A stretch of 6,828 bases of DNA from Pseudomonadota bacterium (GTDB lineage: Bacteria; Pseudomonadota; Gammaproteobacteria; Steroidobacterales; Steroidobacteraceae). The position numbers and the translations under genes were made by a program. Positions 1-6,113 of the stretch are shown one piece after another (the stretch's first letter is position 1; each line of letters starts with the position of its first letter). The stretch is taken from assembly GCA_021808035.1 (NCBI GenBank), contig JAKBCG010000135.1:1-6828 (forward strand), read 5' to 3'. Under the pieces are notes generated by a model. That model ran no database searches and was not told where the DNA came from. It worked only from the letters and a program-made list of their open reading frames with translations.

Positions 1-88
1 TGCGCTTCAAGCCCAGGATGAACAGCGCCGCCGCGATCAGGTACGACAGCTGTACCAGCGTCCCGGCCGACATCGTCGCGCCGCTCAT
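1..88 (-). CDS. pntB: NAD(P) transhydrogenase subunit beta, N-terminal fragment (runs off left edge)
   Basis: Only the first 29 codons are in the window. The peptide, MSGATMSAGTLVQLSYLIAA and on through a hydrophobic stretch ending LGLKR, matches the start of PntB, the membrane subunit that carries the NADP(H)-binding domain III. The visible part is the beginning of its first membrane helix. The ATG at 88 overlaps the TGA of pntAb as ATGA, so translation is probably coupled. An in-frame second ATG at 73 gives the more familiar MSAGTL start; the first is slightly favoured because of the ATGA overlap. The beta subunit completes the proton channel and passes hydride from NADH (bound to alpha) to NADP+. 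Identity rests on the short sequence plus its position after two clear pnt genes. Confidence 0.85.
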   Translation of the reverse strand, partial: MSGATMSAGTLVQLSYLIAAALFILGLKR

Positions 89-387
89 GGTCGGTGACCC
101 TTGTTCTTGCCGGTCGAGACGAACATGCGCAGCATGCGTTCGGTCACCACGTAGCCGCCGACGGCGTTGCCCGCCGCGAGGAACACGCCGATCGAACCGA
201 TCACGCGCGCGAGTGTCGAGTCCGCGGAGGCGAGCGCGACCATCGCTCCGACCAGCACGATCCCGTGCACGAAGTTCGATCCGGACATCAAGGGCGTGTG
301 CAGGATCACCGGCACCCGCGAGATCACCTCGTAACCGGTGAATGCCGCGAGCATGAAGATGTAGAGTGCGATCACGCCGTCGATCAT
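85..387 (-). CDS. pntAb: NAD(P) transhydrogenase subunit alpha, membrane part (alpha-2)
   Basis: A 100-residue integral membrane protein equivalent to the C-terminal membrane domain of fused PntA, encoded separately as in Rhodospirillum-type three-gene systems. Three hydrophobic segments are visible, at about residues 3-23, 38-54 and 60-82. The conserved TPLMSGSNFVHGIV loop lies at 31-44. A short basic tail (STGKNKGHRP) ends the protein. With PntB it forms the proton-conducting domain II. The start ATG at 387 lies four bases after the pntAa stop (392-394). Its ribosome binding site, AAGGA on the minus strand, sits inside the end of pntAa. The stop overlaps the pntB start by ATGA. The length is typical for the split form. 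Hydropathy and family motif agree, so the call is secure. Confidence 0.96.
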   Translation of the reverse strand: MIDGVIALYIFMLAAFTGYEVISRVPVILHTPLMSGSNFVHGIVLVGAMVALASADSTLARVIGSIGVFLAAGNAVGGYVVTERMLRMFVSTGKNKGHRP

Positions 388-391
388 GGGT

Positions 392-1516
392 TCATTTTCC
401 TTCCACCGCTTTGCGGGTGGCTTCGTGCTTGATCTGGCCGTCGTGGGTCAGGACGGCCCCGGCGAACACCTCGTCGCTCCAGTCGACCCGCCATTCACCG
501 TTCGAGAACGCCGGCTTCACCAGATTCAGCAGGTTTCGCGCGTACATCTCGCTCGCGTGGAACGGCAGCGTCGCGCCGAGGTTCACCGGACCCGCGATCG
601 TGACCCCGCGGTGGACGATCGTTTCGCCCGCCCGGGTCAACGCGCAGTTGCCGCCTTGCTCGGCGGCGATGTCGACGATCACGGATCCCGGCCGCATGCG
701 CTCGACCGCCGCCTCGCCGACGATCCGCGGCGCGGGCCGGCCGGGCACGGACGCGGTCGTGATCACCACGTCGCTCGCCGCGACCCTCGCATCGAGGACC
801 GCTTGTTGCTTCGCCTTCTCCTCGTCGGTGAGCTCGCGCGCGTAACCGCCGGCGCCCTCGGCGGAGACGCCGGTATCGACGAATTTCGCGCCGAGCGAGC
901 GGACCTGTTCACGGGTCGCGCTGCGAACGTCGTAGGCTTCGACGATCGCGCCGAGGCGTTTCGCGGTCGCGATCGCCTGGAGCCCGGCGACGCCCGCGCC
1001 GATCACCAGCACGGTCGCCGGGCGGATCGTTCCCGCCGCGGTGGTGAGCATCGGCAGGAACTTCTCCAGCTGATTCGCGGCGATCAGCACGGCCTTGTAG
1101 CCCGCGACCGCCGCCTGCGACGACAACGCGTCCATCGATTGCGCGCGCGAGATCCGGGGGACCAGTTCCATCGCGAAACTCGTGATCCGCCGGTCGCGCA
1201 GCGCCCGCACCAGATCCGGACGGGCGTAAGCCTGCATGAAGCCGATCACCACCGCACCGGGCTGCAACCCCTCGACCTCGGCGGCCGACGGCGGCTGGAC
1301 CTTGAGCAGCAGGTTCGCCCGCGCGAGGATCGCGGACGGCTCGGCGAACGTGACGTCCGCGTACAGCGCATCGGGGAAATGCGCCGCATCCCCCGCGCCC
1401 CGCTGCATCAACACCACGGCGCCGAGGCCCTTGAGCTTCGAGGCCACTTCCGGCGTCACGGCGACCCGGGTCTCCCTCGCGGCGGTTTCCGTGAGGACTC
1501 CGACGGTCACGGTCAT
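392..1516 (-). CDS. pntAa: NAD(P) transhydrogenase subunit alpha, soluble NAD-binding part (alpha-1)
   Basis: A 374-residue cytoplasmic protein of the alanine dehydrogenase / PntA N-terminal family. It binds NAD(H) (domain I) and delivers hydride to NADP+ in domain III of PntB, driven by proton entry. Visible features: the N-terminal start VGVLTETAARETRVAVTP (residues 5-22); the RISRAQSMDALSSQA segment (121-135), which holds the conserved Arg-Gln-Asp-Ser contacts known in the Rhodospirillum protein; and the Rossmann motif GAGVAG (173-178), followed by AYDVRSATREQ, whose Asp would bind the adenosine ribose. The protein ends shortly after the NAD domain, as expected for the split form. The ATG at 1516 is preceded by an AGGAGA ribosome binding site about eight bases upstream on the minus strand. 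It is the first gene of pntAa-pntAb-pntB, transcribed from the promoter region at 1544-1571. Confidence 0.97.
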   Translation of the reverse strand: MTVTVGVLTETAARETRVAVTPEVASKLKGLGAVVLMQRGAGDAAHFPDALYADVTFAEPSAILARANLLLKVQPPSAAEVEGLQPGAVVIGFMQAYARPDLVRALRDRRITSFAMELVPRISRAQSMDALSSQAAVAGYKAVLIAANQLEKFLPMLTTAAGTIRPATVLVIGAGVAGLQAIATAKRLGAIVEAYDVRSATREQVRSLGAKFVDTGVSAEGAGGYARELTDEEKAKQQAVLDARVAASDVVITTASVPGRPAPRIVGEAAVERMRPGSVIVDIAAEQGGNCALTRAGETIVHRGVTIAGPVNLGATLPFHASEMYARNLLNLVKPAFSNGEWRVDWSDEVFAGAVLTHDGQIKHEATRKAVEGK

Positions 1517-1539
1517 CTGCTTGCTCTCCTCAAGCGACG

Positions 1540-1569
1540 TTGAATTATGGCACAGGACTCGACTATCTT
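1540..1569 (+). promoter_or_regulatory. Candidate sigma70-like promoter of the HNH-exonuclease genes
   Basis: TTGAAT (1540-1545) and TATCTT (1564-1569) are separated by 18 bases; each matches its consensus in 4 of 6 positions. The two hexamers occupy almost the same positions as those of the opposing pnt promoter. A start about seven bases after the -10 element would fall near 1576, only about three bases before the preferred ATG at 1579, which implies a leaderless or nearly leaderless mRNA. Consistently, no Shine-Dalgarno sequence precedes that ATG. Confidence 0.4.
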
Positions 1570-1571
1570 AA
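1544..1571 (-). promoter_or_regulatory. Candidate sigma70-like promoter of the pnt operon
   Basis: On the minus strand TTAAGA (plus positions 1566-1571) is followed after 16 bases by CATAAT (1544-1549). Matches to TTGACA and TATAAT are 4/6 and 5/6. Transcription would start around 1536-1538, leaving a leader of about 20 bases that contains the AGGAGA ribosome binding site before the ATG at 1516. The region is locally AT-rich in an otherwise very GC-rich window. Found by eye, with no experimental support. Confidence 0.5.
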
Positions 1572-1578
1572 CCAGCCT

Positions 1579-2244
1579 ATGGTGGCCGCGACGCACGACT
1601 TCGGGCCCGACGACCCGCGCGCCCGCGCGGCGCCGTCCGCCCATCCGCTGTCGCAACAGGTGCTGCGCACCGACGTATCGGGCATGCCGCTCGAGTGGGT
1701 CGATTATCGCGAGGCCGCCCGACTCTACCACACCGGACAGGTGGCCTATGCGTGCGGGACCCGCCTGTACCGGCTGTTCGGCGGCACGTCCGCGATCACC
1801 GGGCGGCGCACCGTGGTCGAGGTCCATTCGATCATCGCGACCGTCGGTCATACCGGCAATCCCGGCAATCTGCGCGGCGCGGCCTATACGCCGCCGTTGA
1901 ACAACCAGACCCTGTTTCGCCGGGATGCTTATCTGTGCCTGTACTGCGGCGCGCGCTTTCCCTACGGACAGCTGTCGCGCGATCACGTGACGCCGTTCAG
2001 TCGCGGCGGACGCGACCTGTGGGCGAACGTGGTCACGGCCTGTCGCCGCTGCAACAACGCGAAGGCCTCGCGCACGCCGGAACAGGCGGGCATGCAGCTG
2101 CTCGCGGTTCCGTTCACGCCGACCTACGCCGAGTACATCTACCTGAAGGGCCGGCGCGTGCTCGCGGACCAGATGGAGTACCTGCTGGCGCACTTCCCGC
2201 GAACGAGTCCGCTGCACGAGCGGATCCAGCTCTGGCGGATGTGA
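1579..2244 (+). CDS. HNH endonuclease family protein
   Basis: A 221-residue soluble protein with a treble-clef HNH domain in its second half. A CxxC knuckle (C120-C123, LCLYCGARF) is followed by the DHVTP motif (D135-H136), an Asn (N150, in LWANVVTAC) and a second CxxC knuckle ending in Asn (C155, C158, N159). The four Cys would bind structural zinc and the His/Asn would bind the catalytic metal, so the domain looks intact. Residues 30-90 (LRTDVSGMPLEWVDYREAA, then GRRTVVEVHSIIA) form an N-terminal module that I associate with a widespread proteobacterial HNH family of unknown role. The first 28 residues are low-complexity. The ATG at 1579 is preferred; an in-frame TTG at 1540 lies inside the proposed -35 element and also lacks a ribosome binding site. 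The stop overlaps the exonuclease start as GTGA. The nuclease fold is well supported; the substrate (repair, processing or defence) cannot be read from sequence. Confidence 0.88.
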   Translation: MVAATHDFGPDDPRARAAPSAHPLSQQVLRTDVSGMPLEWVDYREAARLYHTGQVAYACGTRLYRLFGGTSAITGRRTVVEVHSIIATVGHTGNPGNLRGAAYTPPLNNQTLFRRDAYLCLYCGARFPYGQLSRDHVTPFSRGGRDLWANVVTACRRCNNAKASRTPEQAGMQLLAVPFTPTYAEYIYLKGRRVLADQMEYLLAHFPRTSPLHERIQLWRM

Positions 2245-3167
2245 ACGCGGTTTGGCCCGGCGTCGTCTACCACGTCGACGCGAGCTACTTCATCTTTCGT
2301 GCGTACCATTCGCTCGCGGGCGATTTCGCGGACGCCGACGGCCAGCCGACCCATGCGCTGTACGGTTTCGCGCGCTTTCTCGCGGATCTTCTCGAGCGCG
2401 AGCGCCCCGCGCGAATCGTGGTCGCGTTCGACCCCGGCCCCGGCGGCGAGACGTCGTATCGACACTCGATCTTTCCCGCGTACAAGGCGAACCGCGCCGA
2501 GCCGCCACCGGACCTCGCGCGCCAGTTCGGGCTGTGCCGCGAATTCTGCCGGCTCGCCGGCGTCGCGGCGTTCGCGAGCGGGCGCTACGAAGCGGACGAT
2601 CTGATCGGGACGTTCGTCGCGCGCGCCCGGTCCGCCGGGCTGCGTAACGTGCTGCTGACGCGCGACAAGGACCTCGCGCAACTGATCCGCGACGGCGATC
2701 TGTTCTGGGACGGCGGTGGTCGCGACCGCTACGGGTACGACGAAATCGGTGCGCGCTTCGGTGCGACGCCCGAACGACTCGCCGATTTCCTGGCGCTGAC
2801 CGGCGACGCCGTGGACAACGTTCCGGGCGTCCCGGGCATCGGACGCCAGACCGCGTCGCGGCTGCTGGCGGAGTTCCATTCGCTCGAGGATCTCTACGCC
2901 AACCTCGGCCGGATCGCGACACTCGGGCTACGTGGCGCCGACCGCGTCCGGCGGGCGCTGCTCGCGCATCGCGAGACCGCGTTCTTCGCGCGCCGGCTCA
3001 CCGTGATCCAGTGCGACCTGCCGGTCGACGCGACGCTCGAGGACTTGCGGCCGCGTATGCCCGACGGGACCGCGATATCGGCGTTCTTCGAGGCGCAGGG
3101 GTTCGGCGCCGGGCTGCGCCGCCAGTTCGAGCGCATCGCGCTGCGCGCGCCGGCGGACTGCGGGTAG
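2241..3167 (+). CDS. Stand-alone 5'-3' exonuclease (FEN / Pol I 5'-nuclease family)
   Basis: A 308-residue cytoplasmic protein equivalent to the 5'-nuclease domain of DNA polymerase I without the polymerase. Such enzymes cleave 5' flaps and RNA primers structure-specifically using two metal ions. The conserved acidic set is complete: D13 (HVDASYFIFRAYHS), D64 (VAFDPG), E117/D119/D120 (YEADDLIG), D142/D144 (TRDKDLAQLI) and D189/D192 (TGDAVDNVPG). The helical-arch basic residues R74, K82 and R85 are present. The helix-three-turn-helix DNA-binding motif GVPGIGRQTASRLL spans 196-209. About 100 further residues follow. The start is the GTG at 2241, overlapping the HNH stop by four bases; GGCGGA just upstream may help ribosome binding. 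It is longer than E. coli Xni (about 250 residues, from memory) and keeps the full metal-binding set, so it is probably an active paralogue beside polA rather than a fragment. Family confidence is high; its cellular role is inferred. Confidence 0.92.
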   Translation: MNAVWPGVVYHVDASYFIFRAYHSLAGDFADADGQPTHALYGFARFLADLLERERPARIVVAFDPGPGGETSYRHSIFPAYKANRAEPPPDLARQFGLCREFCRLAGVAAFASGRYEADDLIGTFVARARSAGLRNVLLTRDKDLAQLIRDGDLFWDGGGRDRYGYDEIGARFGATPERLADFLALTGDAVDNVPGVPGIGRQTASRLLAEFHSLEDLYANLGRIATLGLRGADRVRRALLAHRETAFFARRLTVIQCDLPVDATLEDLRPRMPDGTAISAFFEAQGFGAGLRRQFERIALRAPADCG

Positions 3168-3170
3168 AAT
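3165..3170 (+). promoter_or_regulatory. Possible -10 element for acs
   Basis: TAGAAT overlaps the exonuclease stop codon and matches TATAAT in 5 of 6 positions. No convincing -35 hexamer lies 16-18 bases upstream (the sequence there is GC-rich, around TGCGCG), so the site would need an activator or is fortuitous. If used, transcription would begin near 3177, downstream of the ATG at 3169, which supports the GTG at 3202 as the acs start. Confidence 0.28.
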
Positions 3171-3187
3171 GTTTTCGCGACGCATTC

Positions 3188-3193
3188 GGGGAG
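3188..3193 (+). promoter_or_regulatory. Ribosome binding site that fixes the acs start
   Basis: GGGGAG lies eight bases before the GTG at 3202. The upstream in-frame ATG at 3169 begins one base after the exonuclease stop and has no such site, and it would add residues (MFSRRIRGDDA) not expected in Acs proteins. Confidence 0.7.
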
Positions 3194-3201
3194 ACGACGC
3201 C

Positions 3202-5490
3202 GTGTCACAGAAAGCCATCCAATCGGTCCTGCACGAGGAGCGGCGGTTCCCGCCGTCCGCCTCGTTCGTCGCCGGCGCCGGCATCGACGCCGCGGCGCTC
3301 GAGGCGATGCACGCTCGCGCGGCGGAGGATTACATCGGCTTCTGGGCCGGCCTCGCGCAACGCGAGATCGAGTGGCGGCGGCCGTTCACGGTGCCGCTGG
3401 ACGACTCGGACGCGCCTAACTATCGCTGGTTCAGCGATGGAATCCTGAACGTGTCGCACAACTGTCTCGACGTGCACCTGATCGAGCGTCCCGACAAGAC
3501 CGCGATCCTGTTCGAGGGCGAGCCGGGTGACGTGCGCAAGCTGAGCTACCGCGAACTGCACGCGGAGGTGTGCCGGTTCGCGAATGCGCTCAAGATGCAC
3601 GGGATCAGCAAGGGCGACCGGGTCGTGATCTACATGCCGCTGATCCCCGAAGCGGTCGTCGCGATGCAGGCCTGCGCGCGGATCGGCGCCGTGCACTCGG
3701 TGGTGTTCGGCGGCTTCTCCGCGAACGCGGTGAAGGACCGGATCGAGGACGCCGGCGCGAAGATGGTGATCACCGCCGACGGCGGCTGGCGCGGCGGTCA
3801 CCGCATCGAACTCAAACGCGCGGTCGACAAGGCGCTCGCCGAGGGCTGCGCGAGCGTTCAGCGCGTGATCGTGTACGCGCGCATCGGTGGCGAATGCGAG
3901 ATGCGCGCCGGGCGCGACCATTGGTGGCACGAGGTGCTCGTCGGCCAAAGCGCATCCTGCGAACCCGAATGGGTCGAGGCGGAGCATCCGCTGTTCCTGC
4001 TGTACACGTCGGGCTCGACCGGGCGACCGAAGGGGATCCAGCACGCGAGCGGCGGATACCTGCTCGGGGCGAAGCTGACCACCCGCTGGGCCTTCGACCT
4101 GAAGGAGGACGATGTCTTCTGGTGCACCGCCGACGTCGGCTGGATCACGGGGCACACCTATGTCGCGTACGGGCCGCTCGCCGCCGGCGCCACCGTGGTG
4201 CTGTACGAAGGCGCACCGACCCATCCGGACGGCGGCCGGTTCTGGCAGCTGTGCGAGACCCATCGGGTGACGATCTTCTATACGGCGCCGACCGCGATTC
4301 GCGCGCTGATGAAACTCGGCGACGAGATACCGCGGCGCTACGATCTGTCGAAGTTGCGCGTGCTGGGCAGCGTCGGCGAGCCGATCAACCCGGAAGCGTG
4401 GATGTGGTATCACCGGACGATCGGCGGCGGACGCTGCCCGATCGTGGACACGTGGTGGCAGACCGAAACCGGGGCGGCGATGATGACGCCGGTGCCCGGC
4501 GCGATGCCGGCGAAGCCCGGATCCTGCGCGAAGCCCCTGCCGGGGATCTTCGCCGACGTCGTCGACGAGGAGGGACGCCCGGTGCGTCGGATCGGTGCGG
4601 GCGGCTACCTCGTGATCAAGCGGCCATGGCCGTCGATGCTGCGCACGATCTGGGGCGACAACGAGCGCTATCTGCGTACCTACTGGCAGAGATTCCAGAA
4701 TCGCTTCTACGTCGCCGGCGATTCCGCGCATCGCGACGCGGACGGGTACTACTGGATCATGGGACGGATCGACGACGTGCTGAACGTCGCCGGGCACCGT
4801 CTCGGCACGATGGAAATCGAGTCGGCGCTGGTCGCCCATCCGCGCGTCGCCGAGGCGGCCGTCGTCGGCAAGCCGCACGAGATCAAGGGTGAGTCGGTGT
4901 TCGCATTCCTCGTGACCAAGGGACCGCGGCCGACCGGTGTGGCCGCTCAGGCGCTGGTCGAGGAGCTGCGGACCTGGGTTGCCCTGCAGCTGAGCCCGAT
5001 CGCGAAGCCGGACGAGATCCGCTTGACCGACAATCTGCCGAAGACCCGATCCGGCAAGATCATGCGTCGCCTGCTGCGCGCGATCGCGCGTGGAGAGGAA
5101 ATCACGCAGGACGTGTCCACGCTCGAGAACCCGGCGATCCTCGAGCAGCTGCGTGGTGACGCGGCCGCAGGTGAGCCGGCGTCGCGCCGGCCGACCGGCC
5201 GTGGCGTCGCGGCGGCGCGCGTGCGCGTCGCGCCGAAGAAGCGGGTGGCGGCGAAGCGGGCATCGCGGCAGGCGCCGCGCCGGTCGGCGAAGACCCGAGG
5301 CGCCGTGAAGACCCGAGCGTCGACGAAGACGCGCGTCGCCAACGAGACCCGCGCTTCCAGGAAGACGCGTGGCTCGACGAAAGTCCGCGTCGCCATCAAG
5401 ACCCGGGCCTCCGCGAAAGCGCGGACCCGCGCGGCCAAGCGCAAGGCTCCGGCGCGCGGTCGGCCGACGGGCCGGCGAACGAAGCGTTGA
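3202..5490 (+). CDS. acs: Acetyl-CoA synthetase with a highly basic C-terminal extension
   Basis: A 762-residue AMP-forming acyl-CoA synthetase of the Acs type: acetate + ATP + CoA to acetyl-CoA + AMP + PPi, in the cytoplasm. An N-terminal ACAS_N-like region (WFSDGILNVSHNCLDVHL, about residues 74-91) is followed by the adenylation core. Visible motifs: P-loop YTSGSTGRPKG (268-278); DTWWQTETG (416-424), whose W419 matches the Trp that restricts E. coli Acs to acetate; GDSAHRD (506-512); hinge GRIDDVLNVAGHR (521-533); and TRSGK with K619, the catalytic Lys that protein acetyltransferases modify in enteric Acs. The enzyme is complete by residue 651, matching the usual length of about 650. A further 111 residues are Ala/Lys/Arg-rich (13 Lys, 25 Arg, 3 acidic), contain eight hexapeptide repeats and end in a stop overlapping the nnrU region. 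The tail is in frame with no sign of frameshift. The start is the GTG at 3202 because of its ribosome binding site. Acs identity is secure; close acyl-CoA specificity (acetate versus propionate) is inferred from the Trp. Confidence 0.95.
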   Translation: MSQKAIQSVLHEERRFPPSASFVAGAGIDAAALEAMHARAAEDYIGFWAGLAQREIEWRRPFTVPLDDSDAPNYRWFSDGILNVSHNCLDVHLIERPDKTAILFEGEPGDVRKLSYRELHAEVCRFANALKMHGISKGDRVVIYMPLIPEAVVAMQACARIGAVHSVVFGGFSANAVKDRIEDAGAKMVITADGGWRGGHRIELKRAVDKALAEGCASVQRVIVYARIGGECEMRAGRDHWWHEVLVGQSASCEPEWVEAEHPLFLLYTSGSTGRPKGIQHASGGYLLGAKLTTRWAFDLKEDDVFWCTADVGWITGHTYVAYGPLAAGATVVLYEGAPTHPDGGRFWQLCETHRVTIFYTAPTAIRALMKLGDEIPRRYDLSKLRVLGSVGEPINPEAWMWYHRTIGGGRCPIVDTWWQTETGAAMMTPVPGAMPAKPGSCAKPLPGIFADVVDEEGRPVRRIGAGGYLVIKRPWPSMLRTIWGDNERYLRTYWQRFQNRFYVAGDSAHRDADGYYWIMGRIDDVLNVAGHRLGTMEIESALVAHPRVAEAAVVGKPHEIKGESVFAFLVTKGPRPTGVAAQALVEELRTWVALQLSPIAKPDEIRLTDNLPKTRSGKIMRRLLRAIARGEEITQDVSTLENPAILEQLRGDAAAGEPASRRPTGRGVAAARVRVAPKKRVAAKRASRQAPRRSAKTRGAVKTRASTKTRVANETRASRKTRGSTKVRVAIKTRASAKARTRAAKRKAPARGRPTGRRTKR
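5284..5427 (+). repeat. Eight degenerate 18-bp units encoding K-T-R hexapeptides in the Acs tail
   Basis: Eight in-frame 18-base units encode SAKTRG, AVKTRA, STKTRV, ANETRA, SRKTRG, STKVRV, AIKTRA and SAKART. Lys is at position 3 in seven of eight units (Glu in the fourth) and Arg at position 5 in all. Units beginning with Ser and Ala largely alternate, suggesting an older 12-residue period. Codons for the shared Arg differ (CGA, CGC, CGT, CGG), so the units diverged long ago or are held at the protein level. Confidence 0.9.
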
Positions 5491-5501
5491 CGGGGCGCGC
5501 G

Positions 5502-6077
5502 ATGGGGATCCTGCTGCTCGGCCTCGCGGTGTTCCTCGGGACGCATTCGATCGCGATCATCGCGCCGTCGTTACGCCCGCGAATGGTCGCGCGGCTCGGT
5601 GAATGGGGTTGGAAGAGCGTCTACGCCGTCGCTTCGCTGGTTGGTCTGGTGTTGATCGTCCACGGTTTCGCGCTCGCCCGAGCGGCGCCGGTCGTGCTGT
5701 ATACACCCCCGCCGTGGATGCGCCACGTGACGTTTCTGCTGATGCTGCCGGTGTTTCCGTTGCTGCTTGCCGCCTACCTGCCCGGGCGGATCCAGTCGCT
5801 CACCCGTCATCCGATGCTCGCGGCGGTGAAATTCTGGGCATTCGCTCACCTGCTGATGAACGGCCGGCTTGCCGACCTGCTCCTGTTCGGCGGTTTTCTC
5901 GCGTGGGCGGTCGCCGACCGGATCTCCCTGAAGCACCGGACGGACGTCCGTCAGGCGCACACCGCGCCGCCCGGACCCTGGAACGACGCGATCGCGGTCG
6001 TCGTCGGGCTCGGTCTGTACGGGCTGTTCGTCGGTTGGGCGCACCTGCGGTTATTCGGCGTTTCACCGCTCGGTTGA
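5502..6077 (+). CDS. NnrU family integral membrane protein
   Basis: A 191-residue inner-membrane protein. Hydrophobic segments lie at about 1-20, 38-58, 74-92, 107-119, 123-140 and 162-184. Family-typical sequence is seen at the start (LLLGLAVFLGTHSI), at GEWGWKSVYAVASLVG (33-48) and in the signature region HPMLAAVKFWAFAHLL (103-118), continuing through GFLAWAVADRISLK (131-144). NnrU was named from denitrifying alphaproteobacteria, where it lies near nitric oxide respiration genes. The plant 15-cis-zeta-carotene isomerase Z-ISO belongs to the same family and uses haem b. Conserved-looking His include H15, H54, H103 and H116. The ATG at 5502 is preferred, with GGGG six bases upstream; a TTG at 5487 overlapping the acs stop would add five residues (MTGRA). 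It probably shares the acs transcript. No denitrification genes are in view, so a nitrogen-oxide role is not supported here. Confidence 0.88.
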   Translation: MGILLLGLAVFLGTHSIAIIAPSLRPRMVARLGEWGWKSVYAVASLVGLVLIVHGFALARAAPVVLYTPPPWMRHVTFLLMLPVFPLLLAAYLPGRIQSLTRHPMLAAVKFWAFAHLLMNGRLADLLLFGGFLAWAVADRISLKHRTDVRQAHTAPPGPWNDAIAVVVGLGLYGLFVGWAHLRLFGVSPLG

Positions 6078-6085
6078 CCGGCGCG

Positions 6086-6113
6086 CGGCTCAGTGCGATC
6101 GGCGCTTGAGCCG
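6086..6113. terminator. Candidate hairpin between convergent genes
   Basis: CGGCTCA (6086-6092) and TGAGCCG (6107-6113) form a perfect 7-bp stem. The 14-base loop can extend it further by GCG (6095-6097) with CGC (6103-6105). It begins nine bases after the nnrU stop and overlaps the stop codon of the opposing gene. No T-run follows on either strand, so intrinsic termination is doubtful; it might still assist termination or 3'-end stability. In such GC-rich DNA a stem of this size can arise by chance. Confidence 0.25.

Noticed and set aside
386..1543. Long plus-strand open frame opposite pntAa (385 codons)
   Set aside because: It is antisense to an unmistakable pntAa, its peptide is Arg/Asp/His-rich low-complexity typical of GC-rich shadow frames, and no family motif is visible.
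1695..2240. Upstream extension of the exonuclease frame across the HNH gene
   Set aside because: The protein up to 2240 is Arg-rich shadow sequence; real family sequence begins at the GTG at 2241 (D13 in HVDAS), where a stop-start overlap also occurs.
3205..4878. Minus-strand open frame of 557 codons opposite acs
   Set aside because: It is a shadow of acs in a GC-rich genome: composition is dominated by Arg, Asp, His and Val, with no recognisable domain and no ribosome binding site.
5284..5427. CRISPR-like or intergenic tandem repeat
   Set aside because: Units are 18 bases with no spacers, in frame, and encode a regular hexapeptide; this is a coding repeat.
5155..5490. Acs tail as a separate small basic protein or frameshift artefact
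   Set aside because: The frame is continuous from Acs without a stop; codon structure, hexapeptide order and the terminal stop just before nnrU are coherent in this frame. A sequencing error cannot be fully excluded from one sequence.
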